This document shows, piece after piece, positions 43,076 through 52,218 of a stretch of DNA of 64,000 nucleotides. Source of the stretch: Filifactor villosus (GTDB lineage: Bacteria > Bacillota > Clostridia > Peptostreptococcales > Filifactoraceae); contig NZ_JBHSHL010000051.1 in the NCBI RefSeq assembly GCF_042652965.1, positions 49,448 through 113,447 of the forward strand. Direction: 5' to 3'. A model generated the notes under the pieces. It saw nothing but the letters and a program-made list of their open reading frames with translations, was not told the DNA's origin and made no database searches. Made by a program: the position numbers and the translations under genes. Numbering within the stretch: position 1 is the first letter of the stretch; every line of letters begins with the position of its first letter.

Positions 43076-45562
43076 ATGAGTACGCAAAATAAAAATGAGA
43101 AAAAACTGAATAGAAACACGGGCCTATACACTTCCATTTTTACTTTTGTTTTTGTCGTTTGTTGTTTTGTTTTTATTTTTACTTCGGAGAGTGAACAAAA
43201 TCTGGCAAGCCTTTATCCCGGAAAAGAAATTCATTTGACACATAATTTTTCGCTCGAAGCTATGCAAGATCTTGAGCGAAACAATTCGTGGGCAACGGTA
43301 AAGAAGGTTTTGGACAAGGAACAAATGGATGAACTCTGGAAAAAGGGTGTTGTTGCTGTCAATGCTACACAGGTGGAAGCGGAAAAGTTGTTGGAATTGG
43401 ATCCGGATCTGTATTGGTATCCTATGTATAGAAGCGGACCTGTCATCGTTGCACATGAGAGTGTTGCACAGGGAATTGTTTCGTTTTCGGACTTGAAGAA
43501 ATCGAAGTTTAAGGTGGTTATTCCCAAGTTTCATATGGAAAAGATTGTTGTAGCCTTAGATTGTTTGTTCAGCCGGGGAAATCTCGATTCACACAAGGGA
43601 TTTCAACTTCTAAAAGAGAAACGCCATGACAAAAAGTTGGTGTTTAGCGAAGTAGGTTTCTATGAGGATACAAATACGATTGCGATTATGCTTTTCGATT
43701 ATGCTTGGGATACGAAACCTGAAGACTGGAAGATTATTCTTCCGGATGAAAAAGGTTTTTTTTACACGGAAGGGATCCTCTCGAAGGTGCCTTTGAACGT
43801 TTCAAGGAGTTTTTTTTCGGAAGAAGGTTTGTCGGAAAAAGGGTTTTTCAGCAGAGAGGTAAAGGAGTTTTTGAAGGAAAAGACTCTGGAAATCAAAAAT
43901 CCGCAGCTCTATATCAAAAGTTATATTCTGAGCGCTCCCAGGGTAAGAAGACAAATTTTACATGAGAGGCTCTTCAGTCCCTCTTATCCGATGGAGTATA
44001 TGCTTTCTTACCTCGTTGTTCTGTTGTTTCTTTTGTTTTGGGGCTATACCCTCTATATGAGGATCATCGATTACAAAAAGAAGAAAAACTTTCTTATTAT
44101 TTTGAGTATGATGGCTTTATGGATTTTTATTCGTATGGTAAAGTATATGGCTCCTATTGAGAGTACTGTATACCGCTACTCCATGTATGCTTATTATATT
44201 CCGCAGCTTATTATCCCTTACTTTACATTCAAGATTGCCTTTGAAGACATGTCAAAGTATAGGTTTATGCAAAAAGCGATAAAAATCAATGCAGCCGTAC
44301 TTGTCACTCTCTTAACCTTTGTGATGACCAACGATGTTTTTCGGCTTCTTTATTCAGAAATTCAAATTGCTGAGAAGGTAAGGAATAAGTATGGTCCGCT
44401 ATACTATGTGGCAATGCTCTATATTGTAATTAATATCGTCGCTTCGTTTATTAAGATGCAGAATTCATCCAGTCACGTTCCGGGGAGGTTTCGTTTTTTA
44501 TTTCCTTTTATCCCCATGCTGTTTTATGCCTCCTATGGATACGGCTATTACAAGCGTATTGATTTTTTCTATACTTCAGATACTGCCTTTGTTGCATCGT
44601 TTTTCTATCTGTTGTTTTTTGAATCTTGCTTTTTTGCAGGTTTCTTTACGGGAACGTTTCGTTATGAACATCTCTTCAAGATGTCCAGGATGAAGATGGT
44701 TCTGTTGGATAGAAATCTTGTCCCGAGGATGGAGACAAGGGTAAAACTTGATACGGATATGATGAAAATAGCCGTTGAGGAACTTTCCGAGAAAGACAGT
44801 TTTTACAACCTTTGCCAAAATGACACCAAGGTTCTTCGGGGGGAGAAAATCTCGGGCGGTTATGTTGTCTGGTGGAAGGATATTTCAAAGGTTAAAGAAC
44901 TTGAGAGTAAATTGCATAAGATTTCGGAGAGCTTGGAAAAAGATATCGCCTTTCTCAAGGAGAGAGGAAAGGTGGAATCCCGTCTTCATGCAACCAGATG
45001 GAAGAGTGAAGTGTATGCAGAGATTGAAGAGGAGATCCAACAGGGCTTCTGTGAAATAGAGGAGTTTGTTGATGCGTATTATAAAGGTGTCAAAGATGAG
45101 AAGGAAATGTATGAGTTCTTATGTAGCGTGAGTTATGCGGTACGTGTGGTTAAGCGCAAGGTAAACCTGATGTTGATCGGCAAGGCGACCGATACCATCA
45201 AAGAAGCAGAGCTGATGCTGTCGATTGTAGACAGTGCAAGTGCTTTAAGTATGAAGCCCGATGCGATGAGCATAGGGGAAGAAGAGAGAACCTTCCATCT
45301 TTGGGTTGCGCTCTTGATTTATGATGTGGCAACGGAATTAATGAGAGGATCTTTCTCGCATGGTTCTGCCCTTGTGGGTATGAATATTCGTACAGAGACA
45401 TTTAAGTATAGGGCCGTATTTTACTTTGATAAGGTTATTGATGTCAAGTTGAGTGAGGATCTGTCTAAGAAAATAGAGAATATGAACGGGACCTTTATTC
45501 GAAATGTCGAAGATGTTTCGGATGAAACGACCTATATGCTGATTCTCAGTGATTTGATTTAA
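43076..45562 (+). CDS. Large membrane receptor: solute-binding-like domain, multi-TM region, PAS-like and degenerate kinase core
   Basis: 828 residues. A first membrane helix (about 18-38) leads to an external region of about 270 residues. Its SFSDLKKSKFKVVIPKF and following pattern resemble type-II periplasmic binding domains. Then come seven or so membrane helices (about 315-555), a PAS-like region (about 570-650) and a coiled coil leading into a kinase-like core (about 650-828). That core has no clear phospho-acceptor His, N box or G boxes, so I infer it is not an active kinase. The following gene has an intact ATPase domain. The start is uncertain: ATG 43076 has a weak SD, and ATG 43043 is possible. 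Confidence 0.7.
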   Translation: MSTQNKNEKKLNRNTGLYTSIFTFVFVVCCFVFIFTSESEQNLASLYPGKEIHLTHNFSLEAMQDLERNNSWATVKKVLDKEQMDELWKKGVVAVNATQVEAEKLLELDPDLYWYPMYRSGPVIVAHESVAQGIVSFSDLKKSKFKVVIPKFHMEKIVVALDCLFSRGNLDSHKGFQLLKEKRHDKKLVFSEVGFYEDTNTIAIMLFDYAWDTKPEDWKIILPDEKGFFYTEGILSKVPLNVSRSFFSEEGLSEKGFFSREVKEFLKEKTLEIKNPQLYIKSYILSAPRVRRQILHERLFSPSYPMEYMLSYLVVLLFLLFWGYTLYMRIIDYKKKKNFLIILSMMALWIFIRMVKYMAPIESTVYRYSMYAYYIPQLIIPYFTFKIAFEDMSKYRFMQKAIKINAAVLVTLLTFVMTNDVFRLLYSEIQIAEKVRNKYGPLYYVAMLYIVINIVASFIKMQNSSSHVPGRFRFLFPFIPMLFYASYGYGYYKRIDFFYTSDTAFVASFFYLLFFESCFFAGFFTGTFRYEHLFKMSRMKMVLLDRNLVPRMETRVKLDTDMMKIAVEELSEKDSFYNLCQNDTKVLRGEKISGGYVVWWKDISKVKELESKLHKISESLEKDIAFLKERGKVESRLHATRWKSEVYAEIEEEIQQGFCEIEEFVDAYYKGVKDEKEMYEFLCSVSYAVRVVKRKVNLMLIGKATDTIKEAELMLSIVDSASALSMKPDAMSIGEEERTFHLWVALLIYDVATELMRGSFSHGSALVGMNIRTETFKYRAVFYFDKVIDVKLSEDLSKKIENMNGTFIRNVEDVSDETTYMLILSDLI

Positions 45563-45577
45563 GGGGGGTGACGGGGG

Positions 45578-46840
45578 TTGAGATTGCCGATATTGGCTTC
45601 GAGCAAAACGGATTATATTATTTTAGTGCTTTTCTTTCTGATTGTGTTGCAAGCCATGGTTATCTTGTTTTCTTTTATCATAAGAAAAAGGAAGCTTCGT
45701 ATCCTTTCGGAAGTAGTTTTTACTTTTTTTCTATTTATCCTATATTATTTTTATGCAAGTTTGAAGACCGGATGGTCGATCGGAGGAATAAATTCTTCCA
45801 TATGGAGGTTGGAACGCTCCGAGGATTATATGTTTCTGATGACTTTGTTGTTTTTCTGTGTTATAAGAGCGATATTTTTGATCTATAGGTATTTTCGATG
45901 TACCAAAGAAAAGATATCCGTATTCAGTCTTAAAGAGGCGGTTGACAACTTGAGTGAAGGAATTATTTTTTCCAAACCGAACGGCTTTGTTATACTCTCA
46001 AATCTGACAGCGGAAGATTTAAGTTTAAAACTGACGGGTGCTCCGCTTAAGAACGCAAATATATTTCTCGATACCGTTATGGGGGACAGGACGGAGATGA
46101 AGAAAGATGTGGGGGAGAGTACGTGGATTTTTGAAAGTAGGTTTTTATCCGAAGGACAGAAGGTGTTGTGTCAAACGACCTGCAGAGATATCACAATGCC
46201 GGAACAGTTGATTCGAGAATTGGAAAAAAAGATCAAAGAGCAGGAGAAAATGCATAAGGAACAAATTGATCTCTTGGATGCGCTCACGGAGGTTCAAAAA
46301 CAGGAAGCTTTGTTACAACTGAGGTTGGAGACGCATGCCAAACTCGGACTGAAGGTGTCTGTGATGGACTATATCCTAAACAGTGAGATGACACTTCAAA
46401 AAAAAGTAGAGATGATACAGGAAAATTTTTCGGAAGGGGTGAAGCTCAGGGAGAAGAGTTTGAGTGTTAGAGTCAGTAACTTGATTCGTTCGTTCAAGGA
46501 ACTCGGCTTGAATATAGAAATCGAAGGGATGACTCCCATAGATACGGTATATGAAGAACTTTGGTTAGGGCTGATTAAAGAAGCGGCCATCAATGCTATC
46601 AATCACGGCAAGTCTGCAAATATGAGAATAAAAGTGACAGACAAAGAAGATGTAAGGGAGATTACTATCGAAAACGACGGAGAGATCGCTAATAAGAACA
46701 TCAAGATAGGAGGCGGATTGACCAGCATAAATCGTAATGCCGAGATAATGGGTGGAACCATGAAAATAGAAACGGATGATAAGTTTGTTATAAAAATTTA
46801 TGTCGATAAAAAACAGATGAGAAGTAGGTGGATGTTGTGA
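45578..46840 (+). CDS. Sensor histidine kinase-like ATPase
   Basis: 420 residues. Two or three hydrophobic segments (about residues 10-30, 40-62, 82-104) precede a PAS-like region, a coiled coil (about 200-235) and a HATPase domain. The N box is LIKEAAINAINHG, G1 is IENDGE and G2 is GGGLTSI. The His in the helix before it (ETHAKLGLKVSVMDYIL) could be the phospho-acceptor. The architecture suits NarL-type partners. It starts with TTG at 45578, 7 bp after AAGGGGGGTG, and begins 15 bp after the receptor gene. Its stop overlaps the next gene. I infer that it forms a signalling unit with the upstream receptor. Confidence 0.8.
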   Translation: MRLPILASSKTDYIILVLFFLIVLQAMVILFSFIIRKRKLRILSEVVFTFFLFILYYFYASLKTGWSIGGINSSIWRLERSEDYMFLMTLLFFCVIRAIFLIYRYFRCTKEKISVFSLKEAVDNLSEGIIFSKPNGFVILSNLTAEDLSLKLTGAPLKNANIFLDTVMGDRTEMKKDVGESTWIFESRFLSEGQKVLCQTTCRDITMPEQLIRELEKKIKEQEKMHKEQIDLLDALTEVQKQEALLQLRLETHAKLGLKVSVMDYILNSEMTLQKKVEMIQENFSEGVKLREKSLSVRVSNLIRSFKELGLNIEIEGMTPIDTVYEELWLGLIKEAAINAINHGKSANMRIKVTDKEDVREITIENDGEIANKNIKIGGGLTSINRNAEIMGGTMKIETDDKFVIKIYVDKKQMRSRWML

Positions 46841-47553
46841 GAGAAGAAACGGAAGACAAAGAAGAAAATAAGAAGATCATGTTGGTCGAAGACCAGTCCA
46901 TACTCTTGGACGCATTTGCTATGGCATTGGAGACGGAAAAAGATTTTGAAGTCATTGCGAAGATATTGGATCCGGATCTTTCCCTCTTGGCTTGTGCCAA
47001 ATATCATCCGGATGTCGTGTTGATGGATATCTGTGCTAATGATGATACATCGGGGTTCTTGGCAGCCAAGAGGATCAAAGAACATTATCCGAACATAAAA
47101 GTGATTATGATTACGGGTATGCCTGAGATCACATTCATCCATTACGCGAAAGAGATCGGTGCGGACGGTTTCTTATACAAGTCGATGAAATTCTCCGAAA
47201 TCGTTTCCTATATTCGCGACGTATTGGCAGGCAAAGATAAGTTTGAACCTGAAAAAGTTGAAACGCAGCTATTTTTACTGAACAAGGAGATTGATTGGGA
47301 TAAGTTTACCAAACGTGAGATAGGAATTCTTCGTCTCCTGTGTGACGGCTATGTGCGCTCCGAGATAGCTAAGATACTTGACATCTCGGAGAATACCGTC
47401 AAAGTTCACCAGACCAGGATTTTGGGTAAGTCCGGATTTACCAAAATGTCCAAGCTGGTATGTCATGTAACCCAGAAAGGATTGTTACATCCGAAGATGA
47501 AACAAAGTAAAAGGGATATTATGGGGACGGATATCGACGAGGAAGAGCGGTAG
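46837..47553 (+). CDS. NarL/FixJ-family response regulator
   Basis: A 238-residue regulator. The receiver domain has MLVEDQSILLDA, a phospho-acceptor Asp at about residue 64 (VLMDICAND), a Thr in MITGMPEITF and Lys in GFLYKSMKFS. The C-terminal LuxR-type helix-turn-helix is FTKREIGILRLLCDGYVRSE, then ISENTVKVHQTRIL. I chose GTG at 46837, which overlaps the kinase stop as GTGA and lies 9 bp after AGGTGG; the ATG at 46828 abuts that SD. It is the output of the preceding sensor pair. A possible target is the nearby TasA-like gene, by proximity only. Confidence 0.88.
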   Translation: MREETEDKEENKKIMLVEDQSILLDAFAMALETEKDFEVIAKILDPDLSLLACAKYHPDVVLMDICANDDTSGFLAAKRIKEHYPNIKVIMITGMPEITFIHYAKEIGADGFLYKSMKFSEIVSYIRDVLAGKDKFEPEKVETQLFLLNKEIDWDKFTKREIGILRLLCDGYVRSEIAKILDISENTVKVHQTRILGKSGFTKMSKLVCHVTQKGLLHPKMKQSKRDIMGTDIDEEER

Positions 47554-47792
47554 GATACATACCTGTTTCTTATGGTACAAAAATCCGGTTTAAAGATGAG
47601 TTGTACGAGTATATTGAGATGTTGATATTTCGTTAGTTGCCATCCTTATTATAATGCAGAAGGATTATTCGTGGTATTGTGAAAGCAATATGAATATCAA
47701 CGTATTAGAACACCGGTATTTTTATAGATATCATTGAGTTGTATTCTATAGAGGATGCAACAACTGTTCGTATTCACAGAAGAAATATAATC

Positions 47793-47842
47793 ATATGTTA
47801 AACGGAGAACCACGTATGAATACGGTTCTCCGTTTAACATAT
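47793..47842. terminator. Perfect 19-bp inverted repeat (bidirectional terminator or other hairpin)
   Basis: ATATGTTAAACGGAGAACC pairs perfectly with GGTTCTCCGTTTAACATAT around a 12-bp loop. There is no T run longer than three, so it is not a textbook terminator. It lies 240 bp past the response regulator. Confidence 0.55.
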
Positions 47843-47897
47843 CCCTGATAATAGAGTATAGATTCAGCAAAAGATAACTTGGAGGAGCATATCCTTA

Positions 47898-48006
47898 TAC
47901 TACTATTCTTTTGAATAGTGGATATAAACAATCTGTGACCCATAGAAGAATATAGTTTTTCGTCATCGAAAAATAGATATATCCATATTTCTATTGAAAA
48001 ATAGTA
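47898..48006 (+). mobile_element. Family-A MITE, near-consensus copy, TSD TTA
   Basis: A 109-bp copy starting TACTACTATTCTTTTGAATA and ending TGAAAAATAGTA, flanked by TTA at 47895-47897 and TTA at 48007-48009. It differs from the consensus by a small deletion near the middle. The right TTA is shared with the start of the family-B element that follows. Confidence 0.9.
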
Positions 48007-48009
48007 TTA

Positions 48010-48122
48010 TACTATTATCGATTAGAATTGACAGGTTGAATGTTTTGAAACATACCGTCATCCAAATTGTTTTTTGGTAATAATATATTCTGTATACCCG
48101 GCATTTCAAACGGGAAATAGTA
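48010..48122 (-). mobile_element. Family-B MITE, best-preserved copy
   Basis: 113 bp with ends TACTATTATCG and GGGAAATAGTA. Internal blocks include ttgacaggttgaatg and tgtatacccggcatttcaaa. The left flank is TTA and the right TCA, one mismatch from a TNA duplication. Its left end abuts the TSD of a family-A copy. Confidence 0.8.
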
Positions 48123-48219
48123 TCAATCGGAATAAGAGATACGATATTTTTTGTACAAAAAAACGAGGGTAGAACAAAATGCTCTCAAGTATAATAAAAG
48201 AAAGTCGGGGAGTGAGAAG

Positions 48220-49065
48220 ATGTATTTTATAAAGGCATTTAACGAAACAATGGATTATATTGATGCTTCGCTGGAAGAAAAGATGGACGGATCAGTGATA
48301 TATCAGATATCGGGATATTCCTACGCTATGTTCAGCAGGCTGTTTTCGGTTCTTACAGAGACTTCACTATCTGAGTACATTCGCCTTAGAAAGCTGTCCG
48401 AAGCGGCTATCAAATTGAGGGAAACCGAAGATAGAGTCATAGATATCGCCTTGGCCTACGGTTATGAATCCCCGGATTCCTTTACGGCGGCATTTAAAGC
48501 CTTTCATCAATGCACTCCTACCGATGTAAGAAAGGGGAGGGATTTTAAAGTCTTTCCGAAGATGAAATTGTTTTTAAATGTACAAGGAGGAAGGAGTATG
48601 GAAATCAAAATTCAAACCAAACCGAAATTTAAGGTTGCAGGAGTTTCTATGAGTGCAATCGACTCTTCCAAATGCCATTTGGCTTGGGAACAACTTTTTC
48701 AAAAGGCAAGTGTTTCGGACTTGGAGAAGATGGGGAATGGAAAAAGTTTTGGGATGTGCTTTGATGTTGCAGACAAACATAGCTTCAACTACATGGCCTG
48801 CTATGATATAGAAGATGAAGGGATCGCAAAAGAGTTAGGTCTTGAACTGAAGGAGGTTGAAAGTGCGGAATATGCGGTCGTAAAGCTGAAAGGAGCTATT
48901 CCCGATTGTATTCATCAGGGATGGAAGTACCTCATGCAATCTTTTTTTCCGGAGGAAGGTTATATCCATTCGGGCAAACCGGACTTTGAAGTTTATACCG
49001 AGGGGGATATGTATCACGAAGACTATGAGATGGAATTGTGGGTCCCTGTCATAAAAGAGGTATAA
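48220..49065 (+). CDS. AraC-family regulator fused to a GyrI-like effector-binding domain
   Basis: 281 residues. An AraC-type double helix-turn-helix spans about residues 10-105 (YQISGYSYAMFSRLFSVLTE and VIDIALAYGYESPDSFTAAF are its two recognition regions). A GyrI/AraC_E_bind domain covers about residues 127-281. This architecture resembles Rob and its relatives, which bind drugs or metabolites. The ATG at 48220 follows GGGGAG; the in-frame TTG at 48151 has no SD. Inside the gene, AAGGAGG lies 7 bp before the ATG at 48598, just where the effector domain begins, so a shorter product may also be made. Ligand unknown. Confidence 0.88.
   Translation: MYFIKAFNETMDYIDASLEEKMDGSVIYQISGYSYAMFSRLFSVLTETSLSEYIRLRKLSEAAIKLRETEDRVIDIALAYGYESPDSFTAAFKAFHQCTPTDVRKGRDFKVFPKMKLFLNVQGGRSMEIKIQTKPKFKVAGVSMSAIDSSKCHLAWEQLFQKASVSDLEKMGNGKSFGMCFDVADKHSFNYMACYDIEDEGIAKELGLELKEVESAEYAVVKLKGAIPDCIHQGWKYLMQSFFPEEGYIHSGKPDFEVYTEGDMYHEDYEMELWVPVIKEV
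48598..49065 (+). CDS. Possible internally initiated GyrI-like domain (alternative product)
   Basis: In frame within the AraC-type gene. A strong SD (AAGGAGG at 48584-48590) precedes ATG 48598 by 7 bp, and translation from here would give 155 residues that are exactly the GyrI-like effector domain. The long form has a weaker SD. This is an inference from sequence only; no evidence of expression is available. Confidence 0.4.
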   Translation: MEIKIQTKPKFKVAGVSMSAIDSSKCHLAWEQLFQKASVSDLEKMGNGKSFGMCFDVADKHSFNYMACYDIEDEGIAKELGLELKEVESAEYAVVKLKGAIPDCIHQGWKYLMQSFFPEEGYIHSGKPDFEVYTEGDMYHEDYEMELWVPVIKEV

Positions 49066-49648
49066 TGTATGCACTTTGAATCCTCCGGGCATAGAGTGTG
49101 AGGTTCTGCGATGTGAATCTTCCCTGTACTTCAAAGAACTTGATGAAAACAGTTTTTTGCTAAACCCGCCTTTGGAAACGATTACCTTCAAGTTTTTTTG
49201 ACTGTTTAAAAGATAGGACGAGGTTTTTGTACTTTTGCAAGGCGTTTTCTTAGGACAACGCCTTGGAGTTTTACTGCTATTGTCTTGTTACCTGTATGAG
49301 TTTTTTTACTTTCGTTTACTACAAATTATGATCTATATTTATACATCCTACAAACATCATATTTTGTTAGGTTTCGGCATTACATCTTCAATATTCCCGT
49401 TATTTTAAACAAAGAACGGTGTTATAATGATAGAATCTATAAAACCGACGTTTCAATGAGACTTTGGTACAAACAATAATGCAAGGCTATCAGTTCGGAA
49501 AATTATGGATATCAATGCTCGGTCTTCTAAACGAAATTTCTGAAATATCGACAATGTCATGGAAAGAAAACGAGAAATAAATTTTTTTAAGAAAGTACTT
49601 TTCATTTTGGAAGATATAGGATATAATAAAAAACGAATTAAGTTATTT
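49066..49648. other. Intergenic region before tRNA-Val, nothing clear
   Basis: About 580 bp, A/T-rich. It must hold the tRNA promoter; I see no gene, and only weak resemblance to family C near 49497-49560. Confidence 0.5.
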
Positions 49649-49725
49649 GAAGGTGTAGCTCAGCTGGTTAGAGTACCTGCTTGACATGCAGGGGGTCGTT
49701 GGTTCAAGTCCAATCATCTTCACCA
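49649..49725 (+). tRNA. tRNA-Val (anticodon GAC)
   Basis: A complete 77-base cloverleaf. Acceptor stem GAAGGTG / CATCTTC, D arm GCTCAGCTGGTTAGAGT, anticodon stem CCTGC / GCAGG with loop TTGACAT (anticodon GAC), and T arm GTTGG TTCAAGT CCAAT. The 3' CCA is encoded. It reads GUC and GUU codons. Confidence 0.95.
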
Positions 49726-49745
49726 ATAAAATTGCATCCTGTATT

Positions 49746-49777
49746 AAAATTGCATCCTGTATACAGGATGCAATTTT
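49746..49777. terminator. Bidirectional terminator shared by tRNA-Val and the glycosyltransferase gene
   Basis: AAAATTGCATCCTGT pairs with ACAGGATGCAATTTT. The arms give an A run on one side and a T run on the other, so it can work both ways. It overlaps the stop codon of the minus-strand gene. A 16-bp partial copy of the left arm (attgcatcctgtatt) precedes it. Confidence 0.85.
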
Positions 49778-50951
49778 ATTTTGAAACACTTCGATAGATG
49801 GACATCAAAGTGGTATAATTAATAGGTTCTGTATACTTGTCACGGTAAGTCTTGAATGTAGAATCATACAGGGTGGGCATCTTTTTCAACTTGTCAACGG
49901 CAGCTATCAAGGAGTCCGCAGAATCTTTTTGAAACTTGTAGCCCGACACTCCCTCAACAACCACATTTCCTGCATTTCCGATATCCGAGGAAATGACCGG
50001 TGTGCCTACCGAAAAGGCCTCTACAATGCTCATGGGAAAGCCCTCATAACATTGTGTGGGAAATATCAATGCCTTGCTGTAAGCAATTAGATTCCTGACT
50101 TCTATATTGGAGACGAAACCTAACATTCGGGCGGGAATATTATTTTCTTCGATAAAATCCCTGCACCATTCTTCCATAGGTCCTACTCCGCAGATCAACA
50201 ATTCGGGAGCGGAGCGGTCCATTTTTTTCCATGCTTTTAAAAGCAAATCCACTCCCTTTAATTTATCCAACCTTCCGGCAAATATCAAATACTCTGCTCT
50301 TTCCTCTTTAGGAACAAACTCTCTAATACTTTTTACAAAATTCGGCTTTACAAAAATCCTATCCTTTTTGATTTGTTTGAGGTTCAATAATTTTTGTCTA
50401 TTAAATTCCGTTAGACAAATGTAGTCGATTTTCGCGTACGTTTTGAGGATTCTGTGGATCTTCATAGTGAGGACATATGCCAACGTTTGCAACTTGTTGC
50501 CTCTGTAACAATTATGTTTGACTGCACACACCAATCCCTTGGAAATACAATCTTCACAAACGTGTTCGTCTCTATAAAAGAGTGCGTTCGGACAAAGTAA
50601 ACGGAAATTGTGAACCGTCTGTACGACGGGTACTCCCATGGAAAGGGCTGCGTAATACACGGAAGGGCTGATTAAATTCAATGTATTGTGAACATGAACG
50701 AGGTCTATTTTTTTCTCTCGGATAAGGGTTTTGATTTCCCGGTAGGTACGTAGATTGTATATGGTTGTAAAAGGCAACAATAGTTTTTGTTTTTTACCGA
50801 ATTCTTTAAGTTCCAAGTTGTTTCGTGTATAAAGAATCACTGTATGACCGTAACGTTCAAGCATTTCCTTCTCGTTGGCAACTACAGTATCTTCTCCTCC
50901 GGGGATTTGATAATAATTATGAACAATAAGAACTGTCGACGTTTGTTCCAC
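49776..50951 (-). CDS. Glycosyltransferase family 4 protein
   Basis: A 391-residue GT-B retaining glycosyltransferase. The N-terminal half has HNYYQIPGGEDTVV and DLVHVHNTLNLISPSVY as acceptor-side elements. The C-terminal half has YLIFAGRLDKLKGVDLLLKA and the E-x7-E motif region PTQCYEGFPMSIVEAFSVGT that binds the nucleotide sugar. Such enzymes build surface polysaccharides; no other polysaccharide gene is near. GTG at 50951 has a GGGAG SD 8 bp upstream; ATG at 50975 would add eight residues but has only a weak SD. Confidence 0.85.
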   Translation of the reverse strand: MEQTSTVLIVHNYYQIPGGEDTVVANEKEMLERYGHTVILYTRNNLELKEFGKKQKLLLPFTTIYNLRTYREIKTLIREKKIDLVHVHNTLNLISPSVYYAALSMGVPVVQTVHNFRLLCPNALFYRDEHVCEDCISKGLVCAVKHNCYRGNKLQTLAYVLTMKIHRILKTYAKIDYICLTEFNRQKLLNLKQIKKDRIFVKPNFVKSIREFVPKEERAEYLIFAGRLDKLKGVDLLLKAWKKMDRSAPELLICGVGPMEEWCRDFIEENNIPARMLGFVSNIEVRNLIAYSKALIFPTQCYEGFPMSIVEAFSVGTPVISSDIGNAGNVVVEGVSGYKFQKDSADSLIAAVDKLKKMPTLYDSTFKTYRDKYTEPINYTTLMSIYRSVSK

Positions 50952-52218
50952 TCCTATTTCTCCCTTCGATGACATTATTGCTTTGAATCCTATAACAGTA
51001 TTTGTTTGGCGGTCCCCCCATAGTTCAAAAAAACAGAAGGGACTTGGTTTTTATCGATGAATATCTTTTCAAAACATTCGGGTAACACTTCAAAAGTCAT
51101 ATTGTACTCCTGCTATCGTTTCACAAAGTGAAAAAGGCTTTAGAATAAATACTCCCAAGAGAATCAGTTGTCCTTATGAAGTCGAATCTGTACCCCGTAT
51201 TTTCGAATGATGCGGTATGGACTTTCCTTAACGAAGTTGCCGTAGTTTATGAAATGGCAGAAAAAAGGTTCCATCCCTATGTAGGGCTCCTGTGCTCATA
51301 AGGATCTTCTTTGTGATTGGTTACACAGGGCAATATCCGGTTGTATGAATGCAGTTACATACGAAAAACAGAACAAGCACACACATATCGTCGCTCGTAA
51401 TAAAAATAAGGGAACCTGTTCATATGTCTTATGTTCATCTTATCACAAACAAATGGGATTGAATATAGAATTATTGTAAAAAATTATTGAAATAATTTAA
51501 AAAGTCAAAAATTAGAACAATGTTTCTCGAATCTATGTATATTTTAGAGGTCGCGTCGTTTCTTCAAGTGAAGTTCCTGATGAGAAACAATATAATATTT
51601 TGAACGATCAAAATTGATAGGTTGCATACTTTGAAGTGTAGCCTCTTCCAACTTGTTTTTTTATGAAGGATCTATTCTGTATACCGATATTTTGACACAT
51701 TGATATTACTTATAATTTTAACGGTACTAAGAATCTTTCTACATAATAACGGGGATACCAAATAAGAGCAAATATCAATATGCGATAAACAGCCATTCCA
51801 AACGGATAGCGGTATAAAATGCTCTTTTGTCCATCAAGGGTCGGATATGACAAAAAATTAAGGATGTTCCTTTTCTTCAAGTGTGGTAAAATAGGAAGAA
51901 GACTTGAGAAAATGAGAAGCACTCGAAATGAGGGACGAAGATATGTCCGAATGTTTAAACCGCTTCCATCGGGTATTTGGTCATAGGGACAAGAACAATT
52001 TTGGAGATAGGATCATCTACAATCTTGCCTTGGTCTGTCTTTTCAAAAAACAGGCTGCAAAAAGAACACACGAAGTTCAAGTGATTTTGTTTCATGCGAA
52101 ACATCAAACCGTACGATATAAGGTGGACAGAGAATAATTTCGGTGCCGGCGAATGCCGTCTTAGGGCAGAATAATGAACCGGTAATATGGATTACAAACA
52201 GAGGATGGAGGAAGAAAG
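50952..52218. other. Longest gene-free gap (about 1.25 kb)
   Basis: Between a minus-strand glycosyltransferase and the ATP-grasp gene. It contains a decayed family-B repeat at about 51590-51708 and another diverged repeat block at about 51715-51818. The 69-codon frame at 51928-52137 has no convincing SD or homologue, so I leave it out. No RNA gene recognised. Confidence 0.5.
51590..51708 (-). mobile_element. Decayed family-B repeat
   Basis: The blocks aaaattgataggttgcatac, then ttccaacttgtttttttatg and tctgtataccgatattttga follow the order of the element at 48010-48122, with many changes. Confidence 0.5.

Larger units (their letters stand above)
47554..48219. other. Intergenic region with a 19-bp hairpin and two adjacent MITEs
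   Basis: About 665 bp holding a perfect 19-bp inverted repeat (47793-47842), a family-A MITE (47898-48006) and an adjoining family-B MITE (48010-48122). A TATAAT at 48190-48195 may be the -10 box for the AraC-type gene. Confidence 0.7.

Noticed and set aside
51928..52137. 69-codon frame before the ATP-grasp gene
   Set aside because: No good SD site and no recognisable pattern; codon use unlike neighbouring genes.
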